A DNA stretch of 64,000 nucleotides from Fibrobacter sp. UWT2 (GCF_900142545.1 NZ_FRBF01000006.1:145547-209546); one strand, 5' to 3'. Positions 54,553-63,919 are shown, counted from the first letter of the stretch. Program-made: numbers and translations. The notes: generated by a model from the letters alone, not told the origin.

Positions 54553-55101
54553 ATGAGCAGTCCTTCTTACTTGATGGCCTCTCTCCCGATGATCGAGCTG
54601 GGCGATGTTCCGCCGCTCACCTTGGAAGAGTTCCGCCACCGCTGTATTGGTATGCTGGACGAATCCGAGCTCAACGCTCTGGATGCGCTCCTTGCTGGCG
54701 AAGAATGTGACGACGAGTTCGTGACCGCTTACCAGGCTCACGAAATACAGATGAAGAACGTTTCGGGAAGGCTCCGCGCTGCTGCGTGGGGGCCTGAAGT
54801 CCGTTTTATGGAACGGTCCTTCCCTGGTTACGACGTTACCTTTGCCAAGATGATTCAGGACGCGTTTGCCAAGTCGAATCCCATGGAAAAAGAGCTGGAT
54901 ATCGACAAGGCCCGTTTCTGGCTTGTAGATTTTCTCGCCGGTGTAGGTGAGGGAACCGTCAAGCATGTTTATGCGTATGCGATCAAGCTTCAGATTTGTG
55001 AGCGTTGGGCACGCCTCTCCGAGAGTGCGGGCGACGCTGCCGTGTTAAGTGTTATAAATGCAAACGATCCTGCTTATGCCGCTCAGGCTTCGCAGGAATG
55101 A
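54553..55101 (+). CDS. DUF2764 family V-ATPase-associated protein
   Basis: 182 residues, six bases after subunit E. The N-terminal YLMASLPMIELGDVPPLTLEEFRHRC is the segment that identifies the DUF2764 family, found in V-ATPase operons of Bacteroidota, Chlamydiae and relatives. The rest is helical and charged (ELDIDKARFWLVDFLAGVGEG, KHVYAYAIKLQICERW). Its position between E and A suggests that it replaces subunit C, which joins rotor and stalk, but this role is inferred from context. Confidence 0.8.
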   Translation: MSSPSYLMASLPMIELGDVPPLTLEEFRHRCIGMLDESELNALDALLAGEECDDEFVTAYQAHEIQMKNVSGRLRAAAWGPEVRFMERSFPGYDVTFAKMIQDAFAKSNPMEKELDIDKARFWLVDFLAGVGEGTVKHVYAYAIKLQICERWARLSESAGDAAVLSVINANDPAYAAQASQE

Positions 55102-55118
55102 CCGGAGGTCCATTTTCA

Positions 55119-56876
55119 ATGGCTAGTATCGGAAAAATCACCGGCGTGAACGGTAACTTGATTCGAGTCAAGTTCGAAACCGCCGTATCTCAGAACGAAG
55201 TGGCTTATGCCAAACTTTCTCAGAAGAACAAGGAAGGCAAAACCGAAATTATTCCCCTTAAGAGCGAAGTCATCCGTATCCGCGGCGACTACGCCGAACT
55301 TCAGGTGTTCGAAGACACCACCGGCCTCAAAACCGGCGACGAAGTGGAATTTACTGGCGAACTCCTTTCTGTTGAACTCGGCCCCGGACTTTTGACTCAG
55401 GTTTTTGACGGTCTGCAGAACCCGCTCCCGAAGCTTGCCGAAGAATGCGGCTTCTTCCTGCAGCGTGGTAAGTATTTGAAGGCGCTTCCGCGCGACAAGA
55501 AGTGGGCATTTACCCCGGTCGCCAAGGTGGGCGATGTGGTTGTTGCCGGCGATACGCTCGGCACCGTGCCCGAAGGCGTGTTCACGCACCGCATCATGGT
55601 GCCGTTCCGCCTGCTCGGCAAGTGGACTGTGGAATCTGTCGCTGCCGCTGGCGAACGCACTGTCGAAGAAGTGGTCGCCAAGCTCAAGAACGACAAGGGC
55701 GAAACCCAGGACGTGACCATGGTGCAGACCTGGCCGGTGAAGATGCCGATCAAGGCCTTTGAAGAACGCCTCCGTCCGAGCAAGCCTTTGACCATGCAGC
55801 AGCGCATTATCGATACGTTCTTCCCCGTGATGCAGGGCGGTACGTTCTGTACGCCGGGCCCCTTCGGTGCCGGTAAGACCGTGCTTCAGCAGCTCATGAG
55901 CCGCTACGCTGACGTGGATATCGTGATTTTGGCAGCTTGCGGTGAACGTGCAGGTGAAGTGGTGGAAACCCTCCGCGAATTCCCTGAACTGATTGACCCG
56001 CGTACCGGCAAGTCCCTCATGGAACGTACGCTGATTATTTGTAACACGTCTTCGATGCCGGTGGCTGCTCGTGAAGCTTCCGTGTATACGGGCGTGACTC
56101 TTGCCGAATACTACCGCCAGATGGGCTTGAATGTGCTCTTGCTCGCTGACTCGACTTCTCGTTGGGCACAGGCTCTGCGTGAAATGAGCGGCCGTCTGGA
56201 AGAAATTCCGGGCGAAGAAGCCTTCCCGGCTTACCTCGAATCCGTGATCGCCGCCTTCTATGAACGCGGTGGCGTGGTTCGCCTGAAGGATGGTTCTACC
56301 GGTTCCGTGACGATTTGCGGTTCCGTGTCGCCTGCAGGTGGTAACTTCGAAGAACCGGTGACCCAGGCTACCTTGAAGGTGGTGGGCGCATTCCTCGGCC
56401 TTTCCCGTGAACGTTCCGACCAGCGCCGCTTCCCGGCCATCCACCCGCTGGATTCTTGGTCCAAGTACGAAGGCATCATCGATGCTAAGAAGGTGGCTGA
56501 AGCCCGTCATATCCTCGCAAACGGCGTGGACGTGAACAACATGATGAAGGTGGTGGGCGAAGAAGGTACTTCGATTGACGACTTCGTGATTTACCTGAAG
56601 TCCGAATACCTCGATGCTGTTTACCTGCAGCAGGACGCCTATAACGAAATCGACGCTGCCTGTTCCGCTGAACGTCAGGTTTATGTGTTTGACAAGGTCT
56701 ATCAGATTCTTAAGACCCCGATGAAGTTCGAAGAGAAGGATGTTGCTCGTACGTTCTTCCTCAAGCTCACTCAGTCGACGAAGGACTGGAACCGCGTCAA
56801 GTTCGATTCCCAGGAATTCAAGGACCTTGAACAAAGTATTTTCGCTTCCGTGAAGGAGGTTTCCGCTAATGCATAA
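55119..56876 (+). CDS. atpA: V-type ATP synthase catalytic subunit A
   Basis: 585 residues from the ATG at 55119 (CCGGAGG upstream); an open frame to 55005 adds 38 residues antiparallel to the upstream gene end and is rejected. Walker A GPFGAGKT is at 247-254. The A-subunit-specific non-homologous insert (~120-190) is present, with [20 protein letters not shown] and [10 protein letters not shown]. The hexamer-interface arginine region reads [33 protein letters not shown] binds and hydrolyses or makes ATP in the head of the complex. The stop overlaps the B start by eight bases. Confidence 0.96.
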   Translation: MASIGKITGVNGNLIRVKFETAVSQNEVAYAKLSQKNKEGKTEIIPLKSEVIRIRGDYAELQVFEDTTGLKTGDEVEFTGELLSVELGPGLLTQVFDGLQNPLPKLAEECGFFLQRGKYLKALPRDKKWAFTPVAKVGDVVVAGDTLGTVPEGVFTHRIMVPFRLLGKWTVESVAAAGERTVEEVVAKLKNDKGETQDVTMVQTWPVKMPIKAFEERLRPSKPLTMQQRIIDTFFPVMQGGTFCTPGPFGAGKTVLQQLMSRYADVDIVILAACGERAGEVVETLREFPELIDPRTGKSLMERTLIICNTSSMPVAAREASVYTGVTLAEYYRQMGLNVLLLADSTSRWAQALREMSGRLEEIPGEEAFPAYLESVIAAFYERGGVVRLKDGSTGSVTICGSVSPAGGNFEEPVTQATLKVVGAFLGLSRERSDQRRFPAIHPLDSWSKYEGIIDAKKVAEARHILANGVDVNNMMKVVGEEGTSIDDFVIYLKSEYLDAVYLQQDAYNEIDAACSAERQVYVFDKVYQILKTPMKFEEKDVARTFFLKLTQSTKDWNRVKFDSQEFKDLEQSIFASVKEVSANA

Positions 56877-58170
56877 TGTGGCATACCATCGTATTGAACG
56901 CATCGCCGGTTCCGTGATTACGCTCCGCGCCGAAGGCGTTGCAAACCAGGAACTTGCCCAGGTGACAAGTTCGTTCGGAACATCCCTTGCCCGCGTGATC
57001 CGTATTGACGGTGACATGGTGGACTTGCAGGTGTTCGCAGGTGCCCGTGGTATTTCGACCGACTCCGAAGTGCGCTTCCTTGGCGAACCGATGAAGGTTC
57101 CGTACAGCGAAGCTTTACTTGGCCGCGTGTTTAACGGTGCAGGTAAGCCCCGCGATAACGGCCCTGAAGTGGACGGCGAACGCATTACTATCGGTGGTCC
57201 TTCCGTGAACCCCGCAAAGCGTATCATCCCGAAGACGATGGTGCGTACGGGTATCCCGATGATCGACGTGTTCAACACGCTCGTGGTTTCGCAGAAGCTC
57301 CCGATTTTCTCTATCGCCGGTGAACCGTACAACGAACTCCTGGCCCGCATCGCATTGCAGGCTGAAGTGGACGTGATTATCCTCGGCGGCATGGGCCTGA
57401 AGCACGATGACTACCTGTACTTGAAGGACTTCCTCGAAAAGAACGGTGCTCTGAGCCGTACGGTGATGTTCATGCACACCGCTTCTGACCCGATCGTGGA
57501 ATGCTTGCTCGTGCCGGATGCATCCCTTGCTGTGGCTGAAAAGTTTGCTACCGAAGGCAAGAACGTGCTCGTGCTCCTCACCGACATGACGAACTTTGCT
57601 GACGCCATGAAGGAAATCGCCATTACGATGGAACAGATTCCGTCGAACCGTGGTTATCCTGGCGACCTTTACTCTCAGCTTGCTAGCCGTTACGAAAAGG
57701 CTGTGGACTTCGAAGGTTCGGGCTCCATCACCATTTTGGCTGTGACGACCATGCCGGGCGACGACGTGACCCACCCGGTTCCGGATAACACCGGTTACAT
57801 TACCGAAGGTCAGTTCTACCTGCGTAAGGGCCGTATCGAACCGTTCGGTTCTCTGTCTCGTTTGAAACAGCAGGTGAACGGTAAGACCCGTAGCGACCAC
57901 CGTACCATCATGAACACCATGATTCAGCTGTACGCAAGCTACAAGGAAACTTTGGAAAAGCAGTCCATGGGCTTCAACATGAGTAACTGGGACCAGAAGC
58001 TGTTGAAGTATGGCCAGCGTTTCGAAAGCGAAATGATGGACCTTTCCGTCAACATTCCGCTGGAAAAGGCTTTGGACCTTGGCTGGGAAATCCTTGCTGA
58101 CTGTTTCGCACCCGAAGAAACGGGTATTCCGACCAAGATGATCAACGAATATTGGCCCAAGAAGGGGTAA
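56869..58170 (+). CDS. atpB: V-type ATP synthase regulatory subunit B
   Basis: 433 residues. Homologous to A but the P-loop is replaced ([18 protein letters not shown]), as expected for the non-catalytic subunit. [83 protein letters not shown] and [31 protein letters not shown] are the family blocks. It alternates with A in the head. It begins eight bases before the end of A, so translation is coupled. Confidence 0.96.
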   Translation: MHNVAYHRIERIAGSVITLRAEGVANQELAQVTSSFGTSLARVIRIDGDMVDLQVFAGARGISTDSEVRFLGEPMKVPYSEALLGRVFNGAGKPRDNGPEVDGERITIGGPSVNPAKRIIPKTMVRTGIPMIDVFNTLVVSQKLPIFSIAGEPYNELLARIALQAEVDVIILGGMGLKHDDYLYLKDFLEKNGALSRTVMFMHTASDPIVECLLVPDASLAVAEKFATEGKNVLVLLTDMTNFADAMKEIAITMEQIPSNRGYPGDLYSQLASRYEKAVDFEGSGSITILAVTTMPGDDVTHPVPDNTGYITEGQFYLRKGRIEPFGSLSRLKQQVNGKTRSDHRTIMNTMIQLYASYKETLEKQSMGFNMSNWDQKLLKYGQRFESEMMDLSVNIPLEKALDLGWEILADCFAPEETGIPTKMINEYWPKKG

Positions 58171-58171
58171 T

Positions 58172-58804
58172 ATGGCGAAGGTCAAGTTAACTAAAAACGC
58201 CCTCAAGGCGGAACGCGACGCATTGAAGCGCTTCCAGCGCTATCTGCCGACGTTGCTTTTGAAAAAGCAGCAACTGCAGATGGAAATGCGCACGCTCCAG
58301 GAGAGGGTGATGGCCAAGCGAGCCGAGGAGGACAAGCTCCGTAAGGGCATGGCTTCCTGGATTTCGCTGTTTGCCGAACCCATCGAATGGTCAAAGTACC
58401 TGTCGGTGAAGGAAGTGCGCCAGGGCGAAGGCAATATCGCCGGCGTGAAGATTCCGACATACGACGGGGTAGACTTTAATATCGCCATTCCGGATTTCTT
58501 CACCACGCCCGTGTGGCTGGACGACGGTATCAGAAGCCTTCAGGGCCTGATTTCGCTGCGCCTGGAACGCCGCGTGCTCGAAAAGCAGTACGAACTCCTC
58601 TCCAAGGAATTGCGTACTACAAGCCAGCGCGTGAACCTGTTTGAAAAGGTGAAGATTCCCGAAGCGAAGGAAAATATTCGCGTTATCAACATCTTCCTGG
58701 GCGACCAGCAGACGTCCGGCGTTGCCCGCAGCAAGCTTGCTAAGGGTAAGGCTACCGCCCGTACCGCAGCCCAGGATGCACTCGCGAAGGAGGCCGCCGC
58801 ATGA
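58172..58804 (+). CDS. atpD: V-type ATP synthase subunit D
   Basis: 210 residues, one base after the B stop. The two long helices of the rotor shaft are visible: N-terminal KVKLTKNALKAERDALKRFQRYLPTLLLKKQQLQMEMRTL and C-terminal SLRLERRVLEKQYELLSKELRTTSQRVNLFEKVKIPEAKENI. The VNLFEKVKIP segment is diagnostic. The stop overlaps the start of subunit I (ATGA). The partner subunit F, expected beside D, has no gene in this operon. Confidence 0.93.
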   Translation: MAKVKLTKNALKAERDALKRFQRYLPTLLLKKQQLQMEMRTLQERVMAKRAEEDKLRKGMASWISLFAEPIEWSKYLSVKEVRQGEGNIAGVKIPTYDGVDFNIAIPDFFTTPVWLDDGIRSLQGLISLRLERRVLEKQYELLSKELRTTSQRVNLFEKVKIPEAKENIRVINIFLGDQQTSGVARSKLAKGKATARTAAQDALAKEAAA

Positions 58805-60729
58805 TTACTCCTATGAAGAAAGTGACGGTGCTGACGGTTGCAGGTGCGGTTGAAGAGACGCTCCAGGCGCTTCGTACGCTTGAAATTTTGCACCTCACGC
58901 CTTTGCAGGCGGCTGCAGGTGCCAAGCTGAACAAGGCCCGCGGCGAAATGAACCGCGTGCAGAAGGCCTTGGAAGTGGTGCCCGAAAAAGCCCCGAAGGG
59001 TGTGACTCCCGTGAAGGAAGCCGCTCCGGCAGCAAGCCTTATCGATGAAATCCAGAACCTGGTTGCCGAAAGCAAGCAGGCGGAAATCGACAAGGAACAG
59101 GCCGAAGAGGAACTCACTAAACTTTCCATGTTCAAGAACCTGGACCCCGCAACGGCAGCTGCCTTGCAGGCGAAGGGTATCTATGTCAAACTTTACCAGC
59201 TCCATGACGGTAAAATCCCGTTCGAACTCGAGGGCGAAGGCTCTATCGAAGAATTCGGTCAGGATGAAAATGGCAAGTATGTGGCTGTCTTGAGCAGGGG
59301 AGAAGCCCCTGTCGCCGTGAAGGGAAACTTCACCGAACTCACCATGCCGCAGAAGTCGCTTGCCGAATACCGCGAAATGGAAGCGAAAGCCAAGGAAACG
59401 CTTGCCCGCGTTGAAAAACGCCTGGGTGAACTTTCGGGCGTCAGGGAATCTATCGAAGACAAGCTCCTCGAAGTGGGTGACGACTACCGCATGGTCGAAG
59501 CCGAAGCCTCGATGGTGGGCGACAAGAACGTCGCTGCCGTGCAGGGTTTCTGCCCCGCACCGCGCGTCGGCGAACTCGAGAAGGCTGCCCGCGAACACGG
59601 CTGGGGCCTCCTGGTGGATGACCCCGCTGAAGACGACGATATCCCGACGCTGTTGACCTACAGCAAGCTCAGCCGTCCCATGCAGTTCCTGTACGACATC
59701 ATCGGCATTTCGCCGGGGTACAAGGAAGTGGACGTGTCGGCCGTGTTCCTTTGCTTCTTCAGCATCTTCTTTGCGATGATCGTGGGCGACTCGGCTTACG
59801 GCCTGTTGTTCCTCGGTCTGGCACTCTTTGCCCGCTCCAAGATGCCGAAGGCGAACCCTGCTGGTTTCCACTTTATCTACCTCATGAGCATCGCCACCAT
59901 CGTGTGGGGTGTCATCAACGCAAGCTTCCTCGGACTTTCTCCGGCGCTTGCGGGGTGGACGTATTACCTGGACATCACCAACTACGGCTGGTTGCCTGAA
60001 CCGCTGAAGAATGCGATGCTCTGGATTCGCACAAGCGCCCCGACTGACCCGGCGAAGTTCGAAGCCTACAAGGCCTTCGCCCAGTCAATTACGCTGCTGC
60101 CCGATAGCTTCGTGCCGAAGGCGGCGGGTGCTTCCCAGATGCAGCATATCCAGCTGTTCTGCTTCTGCATCGCCGTGGTCCACTTGAGTATTGCCCATAT
60201 CTGGAACGTCTGCGTGCGCATCAAGCGCAAGGACTCCACGTTCATGGCGCAGGTGGGCTGGCTTATCGGCTGTTGGGTGATGTTCTTCCTTGCGTGCCAG
60301 ATGGTGCTCGGTATCGATATGCCGAAGTTCGTCATCCCGATGTTCATCGTGGAAGCCGTTCTCCTGGTGCTCTTTACCGTTCCGCCGAAGCGCCTCAAAC
60401 AGGACTTCATCAGCATCCCGATGCTCGTGCTCGACGTGGTGAACAGCTTTACCGACGTGATCAGTTACATCCGTCTGTTTGCTGTGGGCATGTCCGGTGC
60501 GGCCATTGCCGAAGCGTTCAACGACATGCTCTCGCCGCTGTTCGGCTCCGCTGTCGGTATCGCCGGTGCAGCCTTCCTGCTGCTCTTTGTGCATGGCCTG
60601 AATATCGCGCTTGCGGTCATGGGCGTCGCCGTCCACGCCGTACGTCTTAACACACTCGAATTTTCAAATGGACTTGGCCAGGAATGGAGCGGATTTGCCT
60701 TCGCCCCCTTCGCCAAGCAGAAAAATTAA
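58801..60729 (+). CDS. atpI: V-type ATP synthase subunit I (a-type)
   Basis: 642 residues. The N-terminal half (~1-310) is a cytoplasmic coiled-coil arm; the C-terminal half holds about eight membrane helices (FLCFFSIFFAMIVGDSAYGLLFLGLALF, AGFHFIYLMSIATIVWGVINASFLG, LNIALAVMGVAVHAVRLNTLEF). The block FTDVISYIRLFAVGMSGAAIAEAFN carries the arginine that releases the ion, and VHAVRLNTLEFSNG is the conserved final helix. It is the stator channel that passes protons or sodium to the K ring. It overlaps D by four bases. Confidence 0.93.
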   Translation: MITPMKKVTVLTVAGAVEETLQALRTLEILHLTPLQAAAGAKLNKARGEMNRVQKALEVVPEKAPKGVTPVKEAAPAASLIDEIQNLVAESKQAEIDKEQAEEELTKLSMFKNLDPATAAALQAKGIYVKLYQLHDGKIPFELEGEGSIEEFGQDENGKYVAVLSRGEAPVAVKGNFTELTMPQKSLAEYREMEAKAKETLARVEKRLGELSGVRESIEDKLLEVGDDYRMVEAEASMVGDKNVAAVQGFCPAPRVGELEKAAREHGWGLLVDDPAEDDDIPTLLTYSKLSRPMQFLYDIIGISPGYKEVDVSAVFLCFFSIFFAMIVGDSAYGLLFLGLALFARSKMPKANPAGFHFIYLMSIATIVWGVINASFLGLSPALAGWTYYLDITNYGWLPEPLKNAMLWIRTSAPTDPAKFEAYKAFAQSITLLPDSFVPKAAGASQMQHIQLFCFCIAVVHLSIAHIWNVCVRIKRKDSTFMAQVGWLIGCWVMFFLACQMVLGIDMPKFVIPMFIVEAVLLVLFTVPPKRLKQDFISIPMLVLDVVNSFTDVISYIRLFAVGMSGAAIAEAFNDMLSPLFGSAVGIAGAAFLLLFVHGLNIALAVMGVAVHAVRLNTLEFSNGLGQEWSGFAFAPFAKQKN

Positions 60730-60768
60730 ACCAAGGGATAATTCCCGCTACTTAATGAGGAAAAAACA

Positions 60769-61224
60769 ATGGAACCGAATACAATGGTGACTCTCGCTAA
60801 AATGGGTGCTGCAGCTGCGCTTGGCATTGCGGCTATGGGCTCTGCCCTTGGTTGCGGAACGGCTGGTATGTCCGCCATCACGATGTGGAAGAAGGCTTAT
60901 GCCCAGGGCAAGTCCGCCCTCTTCACACTCCTGGTGTTCGTGGGTGCCCCGATTTCCCAGACGATTTACGGCATGTTGCTCATGAACTTCATCCTGAGCA
61001 AGGCTGCTGAATCCGGCTTTACCAACTGGGGCGGCTGCCTCGGCGCCGGTATCTTTGGCGGTCTCGGCATGATGGCTTCTGCCTGGTATCAGGGCAAGTC
61101 CGCTGCTGTGGCTTGCGATGCTCTCGGTGAAACCGGCAAGGGCATGGTGAACTACCTCATGGTGCTCGGTATCGTGGAAACCGTGGCCCTGTTCGTTCTC
61201 GTGTTCTCCATGATGGTGCTCTAA
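60769..61224 (+). CDS. atpK: V-type ATP synthase subunit K (proteolipid), copy 1
   Basis: 151 residues, four membrane helices in two hairpins, forming the c-type ring. The ion-binding glutamate is Glu137 (IVETVALFV) in helix 4; helix 2 carries Ser63-Gln64 (PISQTIYG), and helix 3 Gln108 (WYQGKSAA). These match Thr64, Gln65, Gln110 and Glu139 of the sodium-binding Enterococcus hirae NtpK, with a conservative Ser for Thr. Helix 2 has no glutamate, so one ion is bound per four helices. GAGG lies upstream of the ATG. A second, divergent copy follows. Confidence 0.93.
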   Translation: MEPNTMVTLAKMGAAAALGIAAMGSALGCGTAGMSAITMWKKAYAQGKSALFTLLVFVGAPISQTIYGMLLMNFILSKAAESGFTNWGGCLGAGIFGGLGMMASAWYQGKSAAVACDALGETGKGMVNYLMVLGIVETVALFVLVFSMMVL

Positions 61225-61242
61225 TCCAGCGAGGTAACACGT

Positions 61243-61698
61243 ATGGATCAAGCTCAACTTTTAACGCTCGCGAAACTCGGCGCGGTGGCGGCCTTGGGCC
61301 TTGCCGCGGTGGGTTCTGCGCTAGGCTGCGGGACTGCCGGCATGGCGGCCATCGGAGCCTGGAAGAAGGCGTATCTCAAGGGTAAGAACGCGCTGTTTAC
61401 GTTGCTCATCTTCGTGGGCGCGCCGATTGCGCAGACAATCTACGGTATGTTGCTGATGATGTACATCCTGAACAAGTCCCAGGCGGCTCCGGCCAACTGG
61501 GCTGCATACCTGGGTGTGGGCATCTTCGGTGGCATCGGCATGATGGCCAGCGCCTGGTATGTGGGCAAGTCCGCTGCGGACGCCTGCAACGCCCTCGGCG
61601 AAACCGGCAAGGGCCTCGTGAACTACCTGATGGTGCTTGGCGTCGGCGAAACCGTTGCCCTGTTCGTCATGGTGTTCTCCATGATGCTGGTGAGTTAG
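61243..61698 (+). CDS. V-type ATP synthase subunit K (proteolipid), copy 2
   Basis: 151 residues, ending the operon 18 bases after copy 1, from which it derives by tandem duplication. It keeps the helix-4 glutamate (Glu136, VGETVALFV) and Gln64 (PIAQTIYG) but has Ala63 for the Ser/Thr and Val107 for the helix-3 glutamine (WYVGKSAA). Two of the ligands that bind sodium in NtpK are therefore lost. Mixed rings with copy 1 are possible. Its TAG stop supplies the first base of a GACGAAA heptamer. Confidence 0.92.
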   Translation: MDQAQLLTLAKLGAVAALGLAAVGSALGCGTAGMAAIGAWKKAYLKGKNALFTLLIFVGAPIAQTIYGMLLMMYILNKSQAAPANWAAYLGVGIFGGIGMMASAWYVGKSAADACNALGETGKGLVNYLMVLGVGETVALFVMVFSMMLVS

Positions 61699-61733
61699 AC
61701 GAAAGAACGCTTCGCTACAGACGAAAGACGAAA
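61698..61733 (+). repeat. Interrupted heptamer array (GACGARA type)
   Basis: GACGAAA begins on the last base of the TAG stop at 61,698. After a 15-base interruption two more GACGAAA units follow at 61,720 and 61,727. Confidence 0.7.
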
Positions 61734-61738
61734 GAATT

Positions 61739-61768
61739 TGTCATTGCGACGTAGCGAAGCAATCTACT
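61739..61768 (+). repeat. Hairpin repeat with TGTCAT...ATC flanks
   Basis: TGTCATTGC ... GCAATC holds a 5-bp stem (ATTGC/GCAAT, 61743-61763). Its flanks match the 41-base repeats at 12,791. Similar TCATTGCGA...GCAATC palindromes are widespread in bacterial genomes. Confidence 0.55.
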
Positions 61769-61815
61769 TGAGAAGTCTTTTTCGAATAGCGGGGCAATGC
61801 CCCGCACCCTTTTTT

Positions 61816-61827
61816 TATAATTGGACT
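61816..61827 (+). promoter_or_regulatory. -10 element TATAAT before the AAA ATPase gene
   Basis: A consensus TATAAT (61816-61821) ends six bases before the ATG at 61828. The spacer TGGACT is not a ribosome site. Confidence 0.45.
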
Positions 61828-62961
61828 ATGGAAATTTTTAAGATTGACAGAATATCCGTAAAGAATTTCAAATCCCTAGCGGATTTTGAAATAAGTGATA
61901 TTCCCATGTTTTCTTGCCTGATTGGAATCAACGGTTCAGGCAAGACAACGCTCCTTCAGTTCCTTGACTTCGTGAAATCGCTGATGAATGGCAATGTCCC
62001 TCAGTGGGTTAATGAACAGGGCCTGAACAATGTGACGGAATTGCTTACTCTTGGTGGCGAGCGTAAGTATTCTATTGATATTGAAATTGATGCGACTCTT
62101 GGAGAGAAAAAAGCTTTCTGGAAAGCCAAGTTTAATACCCGTGAAATGCGGTGCACTGTGGAAACGCTCAGGGAAGGCGTTGTCGAATATCGTTATGAAT
62201 CAGGCAAATTGAATATTTCGGAACCGGACAAGAAAATTCAAGTTATCGATTATGGCCCGTCCAATTATTCGGGGTCTATTTTTTCTTTCAGGGAAACTGG
62301 ATTTAGTAAGTTTATAAGACAGTGTCGATTCCTGGGGGTTCTTGACCCCCATGCGATTGCGCAGTCGTCGCGTGTTGCCAAGGCACAATCCGTGTCCGTA
62401 GAGAGCAACGGACGTAATCTGAGCGGCTTTATCGCAGGTTTGTCTGCCGATAACCAGCGTAACCTTCTTGCTCAAATTCAGAACTTCTATGCTCCGCTTA
62501 AGGCTATGGAAATTAAACGCCAGCAATTTGGCTGGAAATCCTTGCTTTTGAGTGAACTTGAAAAAAGCGTGTTCTCCGCGACAAATCTAAGTTATGGAAC
62601 ACTCCGCCTGTTTGTTCTTTTGTCACAGCAATTTACTGATGACAAGGTGATTCTCTTTGATGAAGTTGAGAATGGCCTGAATCAGGAACTTTTCGAAAAG
62701 TTTGTTGCGAAGTTGCAAAACTACGGTGAACCGAAAAAACAGGTTATCGTCTCTACGCACAGCGGACTTTTCTTGAACTACTTGACCGATGACCAGGCGC
62801 GTTCGGGAGTCTTTTTCCTATATAAGGATAAAATAGGGCATACACACGTCCGTCGGTTCTTCGATATTCCGCAGATGTCGGAAAAATTGAATGTTCTTGG
62901 TCCGGGCGAAGCCATGGGCGATACGGACCTTATTGAACTGTCCGATCAACTGTCCGATTAA
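61828..62961 (+). CDS. AAA_21/OLD-type ATPase, putative defence protein
   Basis: 377 residues from the ATG at 61828. An upstream open frame to 61738 would add 30 residues made from the hairpin repeat and promoter, so it is rejected. ABC-type features: N-terminal SVKNFKSL, Walker A GINGSGKT (33-40), a signature-like LSYGTLRLFVLL, Walker B with VILFDEVENGLNQELF, and the switch region VIVSTHSGLFLNYL. The protein resembles stand-alone AAA_15/AAA_21 ATPases of the OLD and PARIS families, which pair with a TOPRIM-type effector. Such a protein is encoded 10 bases downstream. Codon use looks more AT-rich than that of the ATPase operon. Confidence 0.8.
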   Translation: MEIFKIDRISVKNFKSLADFEISDIPMFSCLIGINGSGKTTLLQFLDFVKSLMNGNVPQWVNEQGLNNVTELLTLGGERKYSIDIEIDATLGEKKAFWKAKFNTREMRCTVETLREGVVEYRYESGKLNISEPDKKIQVIDYGPSNYSGSIFSFRETGFSKFIRQCRFLGVLDPHAIAQSSRVAKAQSVSVESNGRNLSGFIAGLSADNQRNLLAQIQNFYAPLKAMEIKRQQFGWKSLLLSELEKSVFSATNLSYGTLRLFVLLSQQFTDDKVILFDEVENGLNQELFEKFVAKLQNYGEPKKQVIVSTHSGLFLNYLTDDQARSGVFFLYKDKIGHTHVRRFFDIPQMSEKLNVLGPGEAMGDTDLIELSDQLSD

Positions 62962-62971
62962 GGTGGAACCT

Positions 62972-63709
62972 ATGATTGAGTTCGTTGTTTGCGGCGAAGG
63001 TTCCTCCGATTTGCGGCACGATGCCTTTAATGACTATGATAGCCCGCTTGCAATCGCGGTCAGGAATCTTTTGGACAATTGGTATTCCGAAGATGTCTTA
63101 ATGTACATGGTTTCCCGGTCGGAGCTTTCCGACGCGAATAAGAACGACAAGCCGAAAAGAAAAGCCTATGTTCGCGGAGCTAAGAATCCATATCCCAAGA
63201 CAGTTTCGATATCGGCTTTTTCAGCCTGTTTGGCACGAAAGGCTGTTGAACATGGGGACGCCTGTGGTGCAATTCTCTTTGAGGATATGGATTTCCCTTC
63301 GCATGAGAATCGCGACAAGTATTACAGGGCCATGATAGCCGCGATGCATTCGGGTTTCGATAGTGAAAATTTTAGGATGGGCGTTCCTATGGTCCCCATA
63401 ACCAGAAGCGAATCCTGGATGCTCTGCCTTATAGATGATGAGGCTGCACAGAAGTCCTTTTATGAGAATTTGTCTGGCTCCGACAACAGCCCGAATTCGG
63501 GTAAGAAAGTCTTGGCGAAGATGCTCGGTTGCACGGAACGTGAAAATTACAATGTAATTCGCAGTACGGTTGAATCGTATGATTGGAATTTGCTGCCAGC
63601 TCCAAGCTTTATATTTTTCAAGAACAGGCTCCATGTTGTTTCGGCATTAATGTTACATGAAGCATTCCCAGATGGCTTGAATCTTGAAAACACCAAGATT
63701 CCGAATTAA
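62972..63709 (+). CDS. TOPRIM-like, DUF4276-type putative effector
   Basis: 245 residues from the ATG at 62972, with AAGGTGG upstream. The upstream part of the open frame overlaps the ATPase gene and is rejected. The N terminus FVVCGEGSSD has the TOPRIM-type glutamate (Glu9); FEDMDFPSHENRDKYY supplies the DxD (Asp105, Asp107), and VPITRSESWMLCLID (Glu147, Trp149) is the ESWLL-type block common in DUF4276 proteins. By analogy with OLD and AriB nucleases it may cut DNA or RNA when released by the ATPase; activity is inferred. Spacing of 10 and 3 bases to its neighbours indicates one operon. Confidence 0.65.
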   Translation: MIEFVVCGEGSSDLRHDAFNDYDSPLAIAVRNLLDNWYSEDVLMYMVSRSELSDANKNDKPKRKAYVRGAKNPYPKTVSISAFSACLARKAVEHGDACGAILFEDMDFPSHENRDKYYRAMIAAMHSGFDSENFRMGVPMVPITRSESWMLCLIDDEAAQKSFYENLSGSDNSPNSGKKVLAKMLGCTERENYNVIRSTVESYDWNLLPAPSFIFFKNRLHVVSALMLHEAFPDGLNLENTKIPN

Positions 63710-63712
63710 TCT

Positions 63713-63919
63713 ATGGACCGTAAAGACGAAATAATCTTGATTCAGGTGCGGCTTCTGCGGCTTGCCGCCAAGACCTGGCATAAGGATATGTCGGAGGTTG
63801 CGAAGTTGTTTCGACAGTACAAGGTCTATGACTTTATGCAGGACATGTACGAAGAGTTCCATGTGCAGGGTGATTTGGCAAGCCTCAATGAGGTTGAAGC
63901 CTATCTAGTCGTCCCTTAA
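63713..63919 (+). CDS. DUF3791-like small protein
   Basis: 68 residues, three bases after the preceding stop. ILIQVRLLRLAAKTWHKDMSEVAKLFRQYKVYDFMQDMYEEFHVQGDLASLNEVEAYL matches the layout of DUF3791 proteins: a helical pair with the E-V-x-x-L-F-x-x-Y motif and H-x-x-G-D near the end. In other genomes such proteins often precede a DUF3990 toxin, so it may be an antitoxin-type partner. No toxin is visible in the 81 bases left in the window. Its place after the TOPRIM-like gene suggests a third component of the module. Confidence 0.6.
   Translation: MDRKDEIILIQVRLLRLAAKTWHKDMSEVAKLFRQYKVYDFMQDMYEEFHVQGDLASLNEVEAYLVVP

Noticed and set aside
55116..57392. 758-residue open frame antisense to the V-ATPase A and B genes
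   Set aside because: It spans two overlapping real genes, is rich in His and Arg as expected for a shadow frame and shows no domain.
61738..61827. Longer N terminus of the AAA ATPase
   Set aside because: The extra residues are encoded by the hairpin repeat and the TATAAT promoter; the fold begins at MEIFKIDRIS.
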